From: Hydractinia symbiolongicarpus
Lineage: Eukaryota > Cnidaria > Hydrozoa > Anthoathecata > Hydractiniidae
Reading direction: 5' to 3'
DNA length: 64,000 nt
Assembly: GCF_029227915.1 (NCBI RefSeq)
Contig: NC_079876.1
Location: 13,638,001-13,702,000 of the forward strand
The notes under the pieces are model-generated. The model worked only from the letters and a program-made list of their open reading frames with translations, made no database searches and had not been told where the DNA came from. This document shows positions 45,270 through 58,397 of the stretch, in pieces; the first letter of the stretch is position 1, and the number at the start of each line of letters is the position of its first letter. Position numbers and translations under genes: made by a program.

Positions 45270-48200
45270 ATGGAGAGAATGGTTAATAAATCATGTATCT
45301 AAAGCTATTAAGAACAAAACAAGTAAAGCTTTCAGAACCTCAAGAGATAAGGTTCTGGATTTGTAGAAAAAGGGCACAAAAAACAACAAAATTGAGGATT
45401 GAATCAATAAAGAACGCTATAATGATGTTGTTCAAGAATTAAAAGAACGACCACAAATCAACTTAACGGAAACCCATCCAAGAGTAAACCGATATGAGGT
45501 TACTGGCAATTTGAATAATGACCTATCAAAGAGGATTTTCAACCGAATCAAACAAGATATTGAAATGCGTTCAAGGATTGTTTACAGTTTTACCGCTAAA
45601 ATTTATCGGGGAAATGGGGAAATTGTAAAGTATGAAAAAACACTTCCGGGAGAGGGGACTTTTACAAGTTTTTCTACAATCGAGGGGTATATCAAACGCT
45701 GTGAGACTAAAAGGTTAGATTTGGCTAATGATGGAGTATGGAGTAGAGCTTACCTACCCCCAACGCACGTTGTTAGCACACCAGGTGTCTATCAAGGTCG
45801 AGTCGAGTTTACTAGAATTATCATAAGAGTCATACACAGCAATGAACCGCTCATGGGTTGTGGTCCTCTGCCTGATTGGCTTCGTCGTAAAAAATGTATT
45901 CGTGCTATCGATTATAAAAACGACAATCTGTGTGTTTGGAGGTGTCTTGCCATCTACTTTGCCTATTGTGATAATGTGCCAAGACCTGCTAAACGCACTA
46001 CTAGAAAAGCGTTAGAACTAGCCCGAGATTTTTATGATTATCGAAACCTGAAATTCGAAAATGTACGGGCGACTAAACTTGCTGATTTTGAAGGAATTGC
46101 TAAACAGTTTCGTATCAACATCCGTCTGTATGAGCCGAAAAACCAACAGGTTTGGAAATTTGTGTTTGGTAAAAACCAGTTCAGAAAAATTTTACCTTGT
46201 GTTGACATTGGTCTCTACGAGGGTCATTGTTTTTACATAAAAGATCTTGAAAGTTTGACACAACACTGGGAATGCGCTGGATGCGAACAGAGGTTTAACA
46301 AACACAACAATTATAATAGACATGTAACAGAAAACCTTTGTTCGGGAGGAAAAACCAAGTTGATATGCAAAGGAGAAAAGTTTAAGCATATCATGAACAG
46401 TTCTGAGAAGGTATTCTATGGAGGTAACACCCAGATCAGTTATGCTGGATATCGATGGGTTGGGAAACAGTTTGAAGATACAGGGAAACACATTCACCAT
46501 GCTCTTTGTGTTCATGGTGGAGAAAGATGTGTGAAGATTAATGGGCAAGAGATTCTTGTTGATGGTTATGAACCTGAAAGTAAAACAGTGTACCAATTTC
46601 ATGGTTGTAAATGGCATGGATGTCCTTGTTCAGATGGAGATCGCAAGAGATACAAGGAGACTCTAGAGCTAGAGGAAAAGATTAAAGATTTGGGTTACAG
46701 TGTTATTTCCGTTTGGGAGTGTCAAAGACCACAATTGAGTAGTGTAAAACTTGAAAAGAAGTTTATTCCATACCCATACTTTATAGTGTTTGATTTTGAA
46801 GCGTTGCTCCATAACCTATCTTGCAAGATGACTAACGACCTATGTTTTAACACTAAACATATCGCAGTCAGCGTTGCTATTACTGATAACTTTATAAACA
46901 AACCCACTTTTCTTGTAAATCCAGACCCAGAAGCTCTTATCAAAGACTTTATAAAAGATTTACTAGAAAGGTGGAAAGTTATTACAAAAGAGGTCAATGC
47001 AGAATATCTTTTGCCTGATGTTGGTTCTATACCTGAAAACGTAAAATTTCAACATGCTAAATGGTGTAACCAAATACCGGTTTTAGGGTTTAATAGTGGT
47101 AAGTATGACATCAACATGATCAAGAAATATTTTTGTAAAACACATGACCCAGCAAGCTGGAGAAATTTTAGTTGCGAAAAAACAAAACAGTTACATGTTT
47201 CTTACAACCCCTCACTTCAAATTTTTGGATGTTAAGTCTTACCTAGCTCCAGGTCTCTCTTTTGCTGGGCGGTGCAAAGCAAACAATTACCAAGATCAAA
47301 AACTTGTCTTTCCCTATGAATGGTTAGATAGCTATGAAAAGCTTTCTCACATCGGTCCTGTAGAATACAAAGACTTTTACTCGAGTCTACGGAAGAAGAT
47401 CACAGTGTCTCCTCAAGAATATAAAGACTTTAAGACTGAATTTAAAAATCGGGGTTGTGTTACAATGCTAGATTGGTTAAAAGAATATAACTTGGCTGAT
47501 GTTGTTCCTTTTGTAGAAGCTTTGGAGAAGACTAGAAAACAATACTATCCTGATCAAATTGATATGTTAAAAGATGCTGTATCAATTCCGGGTATCTCAA
47601 TGACGTATGTGCTCAACAAAGCCCTAAAAATAAAGAAGAAAGACGTGCCTGATTTATACGCTCCAGGACAATCTTGCTTTTACAAATGCGCTAAGACTTG
47701 TAGTAAAAAGGCTTGTAAAGAGTGCTCCAAACTAAGAAAAGAATGTACCGCATGTCCCAAAAACAAGGCCTATGAACTCTTGAAAACGGGTATGGTTGGA
47801 GGTCCTATCATTGTGTTTTGTCGATATGCCGAAAGGAATGTTTCAAAGATAAGACCTTACAAATACGAAAATGCTAAAACATGCCAGTCTGTTATAGGCT
47901 TTGATGCCAACAGCTGGTATCTGTTTGCTCTGGTCAAGAGATGCCTTGTGGAAAAGAGCAATATGTTGAAGTCAATGACCCTACCAACCCAGAGTTTATC
48001 GATAAATATGTAAGAGTGTTTTGTCCGACCAGCTCTTTGACTTTTTGTCAAGTTGATATACACGTTCCTGAACATCTGAAAGAAAGGTTTAGCGAAATTT
48101 CACCCTTGTTTGTTGTTGATAGCATTCCATAAGATTTAGTTCCTATACACATGAAAGCTTATCAAAAGGCCACTGGTAGAAAATCTTTGAAAGGTACCAA

Positions 48201-49153
48201 AAAATTACTGGGAGTTTGCAAGGCTGAAAAGATTTTGTTATACACACCCATGTTAAGGTGGTATCTAAACCATGGTTTAGAGATAACCGCTGCACACAAG
48301 CTTTTAAAATATGTATCAGGAAGACCTTTCAAATGGTTTCCACACGAAGTCAGTAACGCTCGAAGAGATGGAGATTCTAACCCCGCCTTGAAGCAACAAG
48401 GAGATACTTACAAACTAAAAGGAAATTCGTTCTACGGAAAGATGATTGAAGATCTTGGTAAACATACCAAGGCTAGCTATACACAATCCGAAGATACTGT
48501 TGATAAGGCTTTTAGAAGTCCTTTCTTTGACGATTTAGAAGTCCTCAATGAAACATATAAATTAAAAAAAGGAAAACGTCAGGTAAACATAAATCGACCT
48601 TATCAGTGTGGTATAGCTGTATATCAACTGGCTAAACTTCGAATGCTGGAGTTTTACTACGATTTTCTTGATAAATATATAGATAGGCGGGATTTCGAAC
48701 TAATTCAAATGGATACGGATTCTATGTACATGGCTCTTTCAAATGAAAACTTGGACGATATTGTTAAACCTGAACTACAAGATGAATACTTTAATAGAGG
48801 GAAAGCAGAATTCCTGTCAACCTCGAAATATCATGACCGAACTCCAGGGCTCTTCAAAGATGAACTTAAGGGAAGCGAATGATTGCTCTTACATCAAAAT
48901 GTTATTACGGTGAAAACCAAGATCTGGGCAAGGCAAAATTTAGTTGTAAGAGTACTTCAAAGAAACAAAATGACATGTCATGGGATAGATATAAAAATGC
49001 TTTAGACGGTCATAAAGATATGGCTCAAAATACAGGGTTTAGACTTAACAATACCAGATAGTAACATATACCCAAAAGAAACCGGGTCTGAGTGCTTATT
49101 ACGACAAACGGATAGAGGCAGCTGACGGAATTCACACAACCCCTATGTATTAG
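45270..49153 (+). pseudogene. Polinton protein-primed DNA polymerase B, broken
   Basis: Family B polymerases of this type replicate linear DNA from a protein primer. Order seen: a Cys/His segment (DNLCVWRCLA ... GHCFYIKD), a C2H2-like finger (CAGCEQRF ... H, about 46270), a nuclease-like segment (VDGYEPESKTVYQFHGC, about 46560), exonuclease motif FIVFDFEAL (about 46780), palm motif A GFDANSWYL (about 47900), motif B KLKGNSFYG (about 48420) and motif C QMDTDSMYM (about 48705). Breaks: stops at 45364 and 45400, frameshifts near 45222, 47190, 47950, 48880 and 49060, and an in-frame TAA at 48130. The C-terminal piece ends at TAG 49151-49153. The longest intact frame is 45511-47235. The gene cannot make a full enzyme as read. 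Confidence 0.85.
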
Positions 49154-52100
49154 AAGGCTACTCGCGATATATTTATGGTCAATATTTTACATTACGAGAC
49201 AATTATTAACGCGATTCGCGTTAATAATTTATGTTTAGCTTAGCGAAAATAATTCATAGGGATTCTCGTTGATAATTAAGAGGCGATGTAAATGGGCCTG
49301 AAATAACTTCCACATACTACTGATTTGTTTTTCGATACGCTAATGAAAAAAAAAATCCTTACATGCATAAAAATTTGAATTCCATCTCCCATACTAATTC
49401 CTAATTACCATATGTAACAAAAGTTCCAGCGCTTTAGGTAATTAGGTGAACTTTAGTTTAGAATAGATAATCTTATAAAGTAACAAAAAGTGTGACCTCC
49501 TTCCACCATAAACTTAAAAATCTTTCCCCTTTTCTTTTCTTAGATGACCTCTCCATATGGTAACCTACAGTAGAGATATTAAATAAAATTATGTATCTTT
49601 TGATGAAATCCCGAAAAAACAGTCGATTTATAGTCAGCTCAAATTTTATAAGCGAGACTCGTTTTCAGATGATTAAGAAAATCAACCTCGCATCTTAGCA
49701 AATTTCAGCATTATATTGAGTGTTGCCCGGAGCAGCTGAGATTAAAATGACAAATGAAGTTGTTTATAATAACTAATATGTGTATTATATCTTTTACGTA
49801 ACTATGCTATAACTCTAATCAACTCGAATAGTTCCATCTTTCCACAAAACAAGAATAATACGCTTGTGTGAGTAACCATGTGAGTCCACGACAAGGAAAG
49901 TACGGGTCACTTTCTTACGACGTGGCGTTTACGCTAAAATTTACCAAGTTAAGAAAAACGCAAATCAGGGGGTTACTATTTTTAAACATTTAAATCTCTT
50001 TTCTTATTACTTTGAAAAATCAAATTTTTTTTTCATTTTATAAAAACTAATTTTTATTTTATTCCTAAATGTTTTTATATGTTTTTCTGTTTTAAAAGTC
50101 CCGTTGGTGGTTATAGATAGAATAGTTTAATTTTACCCCGGGTTTACCATGTGCGCACCGTATCTCACGGAAACAAAGTTTATCAACTGAAAAAAGAAAA
50201 ACCGAAGCGAAGAAGGTTGTCTCTTTTCAAAGTTATCCAGAAAAAAGTTATTTCAAACAATGTTTACTCATCATTAGGTTAGATTAAAGCTTATTTGTTT
50301 CTCCTATCATTTTTGTGTTCTGGGACCGAGGTTGCTTTTTTTTTAAAAAAAAATATCAAATTCGAATGATAATTCGAATCTAAAGCGGAAAAAACAAAAC
50401 TGTTGTTGTCGAGCGAGTATAAAAAGTTTATGTTGTTGTCAGAAATATTTGTTATAGAGAAGAGAAACGTACGATGATATAACGTCAAAAAGAGAACTGA
50501 ATGAAAATGTATCAGACAATTGTAGCTAGCTATACATTTTCAATTTGTTTTCTTTGGGATAAAGCGAAGTTTAGTAATCGAAGTAAAATATTGATTGGAC
50601 TTTTATCCAGAGAACGCTAGCAAGCGACCTACTGAGAAAGCGAAAGAGAAGCAGGTGTATTGTTTAGATTATCTGTTTAGAGAAATGAATTTAGGTGAAG
50701 AACGATTTTTAAGCGGTTTACACAATCAGAGCTAAACTTTGCCTTAAATATGAAGATAAATATGTTTTGTCTTGATCCTGAACATATTTTTTTTGTAAGA
50801 ATATACTCAGGGTCAGTTAAAGAAATCTTAAGAATATGTCCAACCTCGATTTTTTGTTCTAAATAAATATAAAAAGAATCTGCCAATAGCTATAGCAACT
50901 TATAGCAAGCTTTATTAAAGCATTATATATTTTCAGGCGATAGTCATGCTAAGAACATATTGAGAATAATGAGGATAGCATTTGCCAAAAAAGTTAAGAA
51001 CATCGAGGCTGAAACTAAAATACATTATTCTTACAAAACCATCGTTTGTGTTACAAGGTTATTTAGACCAACACTTATGTAATATTGTGCTAAAACTAAA
51101 CTAAAACTAAGAACTTATATAAAAATAATGTTGATCAAGCATACTTGTTACAAATGTAAGATGAGGTTCTAAGCTTTTCTCTTGCATGATTTGCATTCCA
51201 GAGCAAGAAGTAAAAACTAATGAAATGAATAAAAAGTTGATGACAATAACATATGTAAAACTTAAGAAAAAAGGTATGGTTAGAGATACGCCCCAAAAAC
51301 GCCCACATTTAGAGAAATTACAACTTGAATGAATGCTAAGAAACAATACAAATTATGGAGTAAGAAAAAGTTGGAGAAGAATGAAAAAGTGATTTACCGC
51401 AAAATACGGACGTAAATTATGCCCGCATGGCGCAATCTGAGGGCGTAATAAGGGCGTTCATTAAGAACTAACATTTTTGGCGGAAAATGTTTAGACACAA
51501 TTTTTTTATAATAGCGGAAAAATTTCCGGACAAGATTTATAAAGTCAAAAATGTATGGGTAAGTCTTTTGAACGAATTTTACCCAAATTTCAAAAGTAAT
51601 AATTACGGGAAATGACACAAAAGGAAGGCTAGAAGCGTAGATATATTCAATCAAGATCTAAAAAAGGGTCTTCAGGATCCAAATTTATAAAATAGAGCCT
51701 CGGCCAAATGTGAAAATAACGAACTGCAGTTTTTATTGAATTTCTTATTACCCTATATATAATTTCTATGCACTGTTCCTTTTTTAAAAAAATTAGAAAA
51801 ATCAAAATTTTCGGACAAAACAAAATCCGAAAGTTTTTCCGTACGAAAATTTTCGTTTCTAATGTAAACACACCACAATAAAATATAAATCTAATATATT
51901 GATCACATATCGTAAAATATGCGCTTTATTCTAAAAAAAATGTTCATGTTTAATTTTTGCATAACGGACTGTAAAAATATCGGCGTAGTTGACCAACTGT
52001 TAAGAGCACAATTTTAATTTTTTTTGCTGAAAATAATTCAAGTAAAATAGACCAGGCAAACAAAATTTATAAGTAAAAAACGGAAGGGTAGGGCATTTTT

Positions 52101-52400
52101 GCCCTTCCCAAACTTAAATAGGGTTAACAAGGTTAGCTAGATGTAGAAGTAAAAATAAACTTGCGGTGCTTTTTCAATCGCGATAGCGCCAATTGAATTC
52201 ATCTCGGCTCATCGTCAATTGGACGTTTTTTTGAGGTAGTTAAAACAATTACTTTTGTGCACACTATATTCATAAAGTGCGGAAAAAATGTGCTAATTTA
52301 TCTCTTATTTTAACCCTCATTAATACTTCGTTATATAATATAAATTTGTTTCTACACAAAAGCATCGTCTCTCCTTCGCGATTGTTAATATGCACAGCAT
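49154..52400. other. Region after the polymerase, no intact gene recognised
   Basis: Begins with a 14-bp-arm palindrome (49201-49229). Two short + strand stretches near 49910-50030 and 50145-50270 are open and basic with a similar YQxKK core, possibly remnants of a small Polinton ORF, but this is weak. The rest is AT-rich and featureless. Confidence 0.4.
49201..49229. repeat. Palindrome with 14-bp arms
   Basis: AATTATTAACGCGA, one T, then its exact reverse complement. It lies 50 bases after the polymerase stop. It could be a transcript-end hairpin or a transposon core. Confidence 0.8.
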
Positions 52401-52419
52401 TTTTTTTGTTTTTATTAAT

Positions 52420-52680
52420 TTCTATACCTTTTTTGGGCAACAAAATTCAGACACTGCAGTCTTTCGAAACCAAGTATTAATAATAAGATCGCGGTGCTTT
52501 TTTTTAATTAACTTCAACTTGTTGTTTTCTGCGTTTCTACCATCATTTCTATACCTTTTGTGGGTAATAATGGCAATTTAATCCTCCTTAATACTAAGGA
52601 AAAAAAATTCAGATATTGCATATTTCCTAAACTAATTATTAATAATAAAATCGCAGTGCTTTTTATTAAATACTTTTAGC
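52420..52680 (+). repeat. Diverged direct duplication, about 100 bp
   Basis: The block with ATACCTTTTTTGGG, AAATTCAGACA, then AATAATAAGATCGCGGTGCTTTTT at 52425-52505 recurs at about 52550-52665 with ATACCTTTTGTGGG, AAATTCAGATA and AATAATAAAATCGCAGTGCTTTTT (cores quoted in part). Confidence 0.6.
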
Positions 52681-52989
52681 CTTTAATACTCTGACTAGAC
52701 CATTGGAATGAAAACGAGACACTTCTTAGTAACCTTTGTAAACATAAAAATTGAGCTGATGAGTGACCTGTTTTTGTGTGTTGTGAATAATCTTATTGTC
52801 TGATTTTTCTAAGCAATTGCAGGTTTTTTTAAACAAAACTGCATATCTTGCAGGTATTAACGTCATAACCTATACATTTTCTTCATCAGTGTTTGAAGCT
52901 CTACAGATAGGGGCACGGGCTAAACAAATTTCTAAAATAATTTTTTTTGTATGTTTGTGAGACTTTGCGGACGTCATCAATAATTTAAG

Positions 52990-53065
52990 TGACGATTCTC
53001 TTTTCTATTGTTACTCTGCCTAAGTGAATTTTTCCACGGGCCTTATCAACTAGTTTATATTTAAT
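52990..53065 (+). repeat. Dispersed repeat copy with CCACGGGCCTTATCAACTAGT end
   Basis: CTGCCTAAGTGAATTTTTCC followed by ACGGGCCTTATCAACTAGT matches copies near 2437 and 3025 and the hairpins near 30.48 kb. All copies end close to ACTAGT or ACTAGTA. Confidence 0.6.
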
Positions 53066-53069
53066 TCTG

Positions 53070-55540
53070 TAGTTAGAGCTACCTTCAACTTAATCTTGAT
53101 ACTTTTATTTTCCACCATGTCTTTTCTAAATTACAGGTAGCTAGCTACATAGATATTTTATAGTTAAAGGTACACAGCAACAAAAATATATTGGCTCAAA
53201 ATTAGCTCTATATTCACTCTGCATGACATTTGATGATAACCGACAAAAATTTTACCAGGATAACACAAAGATTATATGTAAACTTACGCCACAAACGTGA
53301 AAGTAAATCTGTTGCTTCAATTTGAATTTGTGTATGTTTTCCAAAACCGATAATATATTATGATAATATATTACGGGATAATAATGATAATTTTAAAAGC
53401 TAAACACTTTTTATTTTCAACCTTTTGTTTCTTCCTTACTTGAGGGAGATGTGGAGTGAAGGTCTTTTAATGTCTTGCCAAAAAGATTGTAAAATAATGG
53501 TGGAAAGCGATGTTCATCAGTCCCTTGATCAAATTTTGTCTGTCTTTTAAAAATATGTGTGGCGAAAAAAAACAATAACACCAAACAAATAAATTTCCTG
53601 TAATTACCTTCCTTTCCATTGACAACTATTCGATAACGTACATCGTAACCGTAATAGATAACCTCGAAATATATAGTAACAAGCCGTAATAAATAACTGC
53701 ATTTTATAACCGACTTTTCCCGTTGCTTGAATCAGCCAACGAAAAAGTTACAATTTTTTTCGAGACACGTTTACAAAAAACAACAAGACGTATGATATAC
53801 GCAAACAACCTCGCGAATAAAGTTTACAAAAAGCTGTCTATCAAATTGGGATTTTTGTTACGAAGTTAGACACGACATATTTTACTATTCAGATACGCAA
53901 TAATATTTGTTACACAATTATTTTTCAAAATTGATTTGTGAGACCTTCCTGAACGGAAAATTCCTCGAACTTTTAATTTTCGATGGGTCCGTCTTGGGTG
54001 AACCGACTGACAGGAAGAAGAAAGACCACAAACCCACAAACCCCAAAATTTGAGAAATTCTGCCTACATTCATTGTTAAAAAGTTTGGTGGAAACACCTT
54101 TATTTACTAGTTAGTTAAACAAGTGTTTTGAACACTTGTCTTATCTTTTTAAAAAAGAAAAAAGAAAAAAAAGTAAAAATAGTTACCAAGATGAGATTCG
54201 AACACACGACGACTCCCGTGTCGGTGCTCAGAGAGGCATTCTTGTAGGACACATTTGCGTTTTAATACAAGCTCACGAGCTTGTAATAAAGCTGAGAAAA
54301 TTGAAAAGTATATTGATGTATTGGCAGATCTCTTTTAAATGTATAGAACAGGAAAATCTCTTTTCAAGTTAAAAAACATGCAGGGTGAACTGAAAAAGTA
54401 TGTTTTTTATATATTTAGAACCCGTTGATACGAGTTTAACTTTCATGATATTTCGAAAGGCAGCTTTTACTAGAAAGTGTTCACATTATGTTGTTCTTAT
54501 AGGATAACTTAAAACCGCAGGTTATGGAACAATGCCCTTGTAAATACGTTTATGCTGAGTCCAAATTCTTCGGAGCTATACTTGTCTGCTCTTCCTCTAA
54601 AACGATATGGTTCTGATAATTTTCGCAAAGAAAATATGTGAAGTATATACAAGACTAGACTATGAATTAAAATCTGTACATATGTCGACTTTGCTACGAG
54701 TCATACCAATTATAATTACAAAACATGCTATTGCTTAATTAAACCTTGGACGAAATGCCAATTAATTAATTTGTTTTAAATCAGTTAGTGAGCACAGAGT
54801 TGTTTTTTAGGTTAGTATGAAAACAGAGGAAAGATGCTTAGCTGATTTTAACAAGTAAACTCATCCGCGTTGTCTGATTTTGTTGTTAAAGGAAAGAAGA
54901 AATAGGATTAATACTGCTGAATTAAACACCACTTATGTTCGCTTACAGATACATAAAAAATATATTACCTATGTTGAGAATACTCTCTTTATTCTCGAAA
55001 CTGCGAAAGTATAGAAAAGTCATATATCTTGTGAAAATCAGATAAAATTTCTATCAAATAGTGTTATTTTTGTGATAAAATAAACTGGGAAGTCGCAAAA
55101 AATTATTGAACACCTTTTTTGAGTTGTCGACTAATGGAGCAACAAAACCTCTGGCATAAGAATGACCCTATTCACATTTAAGCACTTGAGTACTAAAACG
55201 GGTGTTCTTGCTATGTTGTTAAGGTCTAGTTAACAATACACTGTGATAAAATCTTTCCTTGATTTATTTTAAGGAAAAAAAATAGACATCATTTTTTCAG
55301 CTCAGAACAATAATACTTAGTTTTGTCTTCATAATCATATATGCTTGTCTCTTTTATCCTAAAGCGTAAACGTGTATCAAGCAAAAACTGTTTCTGAGAT
55401 CTTGATTTAAACTTTATATAAAAAAATTAAAATTTATTCAAAAAAGAACTAAGAAAAAATGTTTGTTATTTTGTCTTTCTCATCTTTTTTCTGTTAAGAA
55501 TTTATAATTCCTATTTAAAATAAATAAGGTATATAATCTC
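53070..55540. other. AT-rich stretch, no gene recognised
   Basis: Contains only the weak tRNA-like patch (54183-54255) and chance frames. Confidence 0.4.
54183..54255 (-). other. tRNA-like remnant (Pol III B-box-like)
   Basis: Reading on the minus strand, GTGTTCGAATCTCATC resembles the T arm / B box, but only 4 of 5 stem pairs form. No good anticodon or acceptor stem was found. Most likely a tRNA pseudogene or SINE head. Confidence 0.25.
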
Positions 55541-55544
55541 GTTC

Positions 55545-55595
55545 CCAGGCCATTTTGCCTTTTCGATTAATTTCACAGCGGCGAAAAGGCCCTGG
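55545..55595. repeat. Imperfect inverted repeat CCAGGCC...GGCCCTGG
   Basis: CCAGGCCATTTTGCCTTTTCG at the left (quoted as one block with a bulge) pairs with CGAAAAGGCCCTGG at the right. This is a small hairpin repeat of GC-rich ends in AT-rich DNA. Confidence 0.5.
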
Positions 55596-55599
55596 CAAG

Positions 55600-56960
55600 G
55601 CTTATAATTTACGATGATTATGCCTGAAAAAGTAGTTTATGAACGTTAATTGGACTTCAAAGGTTCTGCTCCACACGGGACTTTGTTGTAAACAAGAACA
55701 CAACAAGTATGGTGGTCGATTTGTTCCGTGGAGCGGATAAAAACCAGCTAAAGTTTTGTATCAAATTGGAAAGGTTAATTCGAGTCACCTGTTAGAAAAG
55801 AATATTTTTAGTTCTGCATGGCATAAGAAAATCTATGTAGATAGTTAAATTGAAAACTATACTTGAGGTCTTGTTGTTACCCCCTGCAGAACTGATAGCT
55901 AACTAGCTAGTAGTCATTATATCGAAGTTTTTGAATTCATTACTCGTCTGTGGTACAAATTAAATTAACTTTCACATTTCGGTGGCTAAAAACCATGTAT
56001 ATGTATGTAAACATAATAAACTTATTTGATATACTAACCATGCTGAGGGATTGTATTTCCATGTAGAACAACAACATAAATATTGCGTCTTTTTAGACAC
56101 ATCATCCAACATATTTGTCATATCACAAATTTTAATCATATTTACTTATATACTTTGTGAGTTTTAGACCTTTAAAACCCAATGTTGTATGCCGAATGTA
56201 GAAATTAAAGATAAATTGACCTGTGCTCTTGTCGTGCCATTTTTTCTTCCAGAAAAATGTCCGAAAGTAATTCACAGAAATGCTTTTATTCATCCTTTCG
56301 CATTTAACTATCATGTTGGAGTGTGAATATTCAGTGCATTATAATTTTGAGTGCAGATATTCAATATTCTATAAATTTTAATATCTCAAATAAGCAGATA
56401 AATGAAAGGCTGATAAAATAGTCAAATGGCCATTTCTTGGTGCGTTTTTCGTAAAAAAAATAAACTAACTTGAATAAAAAAGAGTTATACTGACTTCAAT
56501 GATGTGATGAAGTGTTTTTGATCATAGTCTAAATAAATTAACATAAAGAATAATTTTGTATTACTATACTTTCTGGGTTTTAGAATTTAAGAAATTTAAA
56601 TGAGGCCGATAAAGCGTTTGTAACAAAAATGCTAAATCTGGACCAATTAAAAACAAATAAGTAATATTCTCAGAAAGTATTTAGTATTATTCATGAATAT
56701 TTACCCATTGCATATATTACTTTCATGAATATTACATATTCATGAATTTTTACAATTCAGTATTTAAGTATATACTGCTATTAATTTGTGTCCTGCGTTA
56801 AGAAAAAAGAAAAAGAAAAAGGAAAAAGAAAAAGTTGAACTGAATAAAAAAAAAAGAGGGAGAAAAAATGGATACTGTGAACTCCAAGCAGCATGGACAA
56901 TTAGACAATTAGACTGGACTATGTATGGATTAGGCTGAACTATCAATGTAACAGGAAGGT
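55600..56960. other. AT-rich stretch, no gene recognised
   Basis: Nothing coding. A purine run (GAAAAAGAAAAAGG) lies at about 56805-56870, and CATGAATATT short repeats at 56690-56755. Confidence 0.4.
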
Positions 56961-57082
56961 CACAGATTAATTTAAATAATTACAAGTTTATTTTTATTTA
57001 CAATAAAAATTCTTCAGGAGTTTCTTGTAGATAACGATAGAGTTTTCCTTGCGAGTGACAATTGGTAAGGCGTTATATAATT

Positions 57083-58262
57083 TTAGAACGATTTTCTCGC
57101 AAACTCTAGTTTAACTTTAGGTAATTTGATTTGGAAGTTCTGATTCCGAGCTCCTTTTGAGTGACGATTTATCTCAAAATACGAGTGGAAATTGCTACAC
57201 AATGTTTGATCAAGCGATTTTCTAACAACTATATTTGCTCGTTTTTTAATCCGATTTTGTATGGGTGTCAAATTATCGGTTTCTGTAATATCACGCGCTC
57301 TATTTTCAATTGAATCCAATTTTGATTTTTGGGAACGATTCAGATTTAAATTAAATGTACCACAGTAAGTGAGTATTGGCACAATCATTGCATTATATAT
57401 CATGACTGAAACAGATTTCGTGACATATTGTCGTAATTTATTAAGGAGTTGCAATCTGTTAGATGCTTTTCGATATCTACTTTCAAAATTATCATTCAAC
57501 ACCAGGTTTGAATCCACAAGATTACCCAAGTACTTATACTCACAGGCATTCAAAATGGTCGTTGATCGATACTTAACCTCAAAAGTTTTATTTGTTTGGC
57601 TAATTCTTTTCGCAGTTCCAAACGCAGTTGTAAATACCGTGTAACTTTGTGTAACTTTGACTTTCTTCCAGACCAATGGAATCTCCGATTGAATAAGAGA
57701 GAGATTAATAATATATGAGATTGGATGATATATGGCATTCGCAGAATCTTTCAAGAGGTTTGGAGGAATTTGATCCAATCCCGGCGATTTGCCGCGTTTA
57801 AATTCTTTAAGATGTCTTAAAATAGACTCGTCGGTTACTGATTGGACCTTAAATGATTTTAATGTACGAGGTAGAATATTTGTTGGTGATCTCCAGACGA
57901 AGCTACATAAATGAATAGCTTTTCGTTTTAAATGATTGATGACAGTGGCGTAGTTATTAGAGAATTTTTCAACGTGTGATTCGCTATTGTGTTTGAACGC
58001 AGTTGAGTCAGGTGATACTTTTGTAGGGTAAATCCTTTTGATAGTCGCCCAGAACTTTTTTAGATTGATTTTGTTATCCTCGATTTCTATTGAATTTGCT
58101 CCTCGCATACTTCATTAAGGTGTTACAACGATTCCGTAAAGTATTGTATACGATCCAGTCATTTACGGTTTTCGAACGTCTGGCTCTGTGTAATACTTGA
58201 TCCCGATTTTTTATAACAGATTTAGTTTCATTATCAAGCCAAGGGCATGGTCTACCTTTAAC
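57083..58262 (-). mobile_element. LINE (Jockey/CR1-like) with the catalytic core deleted
   Basis: Before the 341-codon frame (58108-57083), the minus strand reads GRPCPWLDNE, typical of the region between endonuclease and reverse transcriptase. The frame has FKRGKSPGLDQIPPNLLKD (RT motif 1 region), then IPLVWKKVKV, and jumps directly to SYTVFTTAFGTAKR. The palm with FxDD/YADD is therefore missing by internal deletion without loss of frame. The end YKYLGNLVDS, LNKLRQYVTKS and LPKVKLEFARKSF is the usual C-terminus. It is dead as a reverse transcriptase. It lies between the two Polinton parts. Confidence 0.8.
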
Positions 58263-58397
58263 ACGTTTTTTATATCACATTATAGTCAAACGACGTTGCA
58301 TAACGTGATAACAACGCAATGTTTGTGGGCGATAGAATTTTGAATACCGTTGATTTTTTTTCGATAGGTTGTGAAGAAGTAAGTGACGTAAAAAAAG

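Noticed and set aside
49900-50270. Two basic YQxKK stretches as a duplicated Polinton ORF
   Set aside because: Similarity is limited to a few residues and both are broken; could be chance.
54183-54255. Functional tRNA gene
   Set aside because: Only the T-arm-like block is convincing; the other arms do not fold. Kept as a low-confidence remnant.
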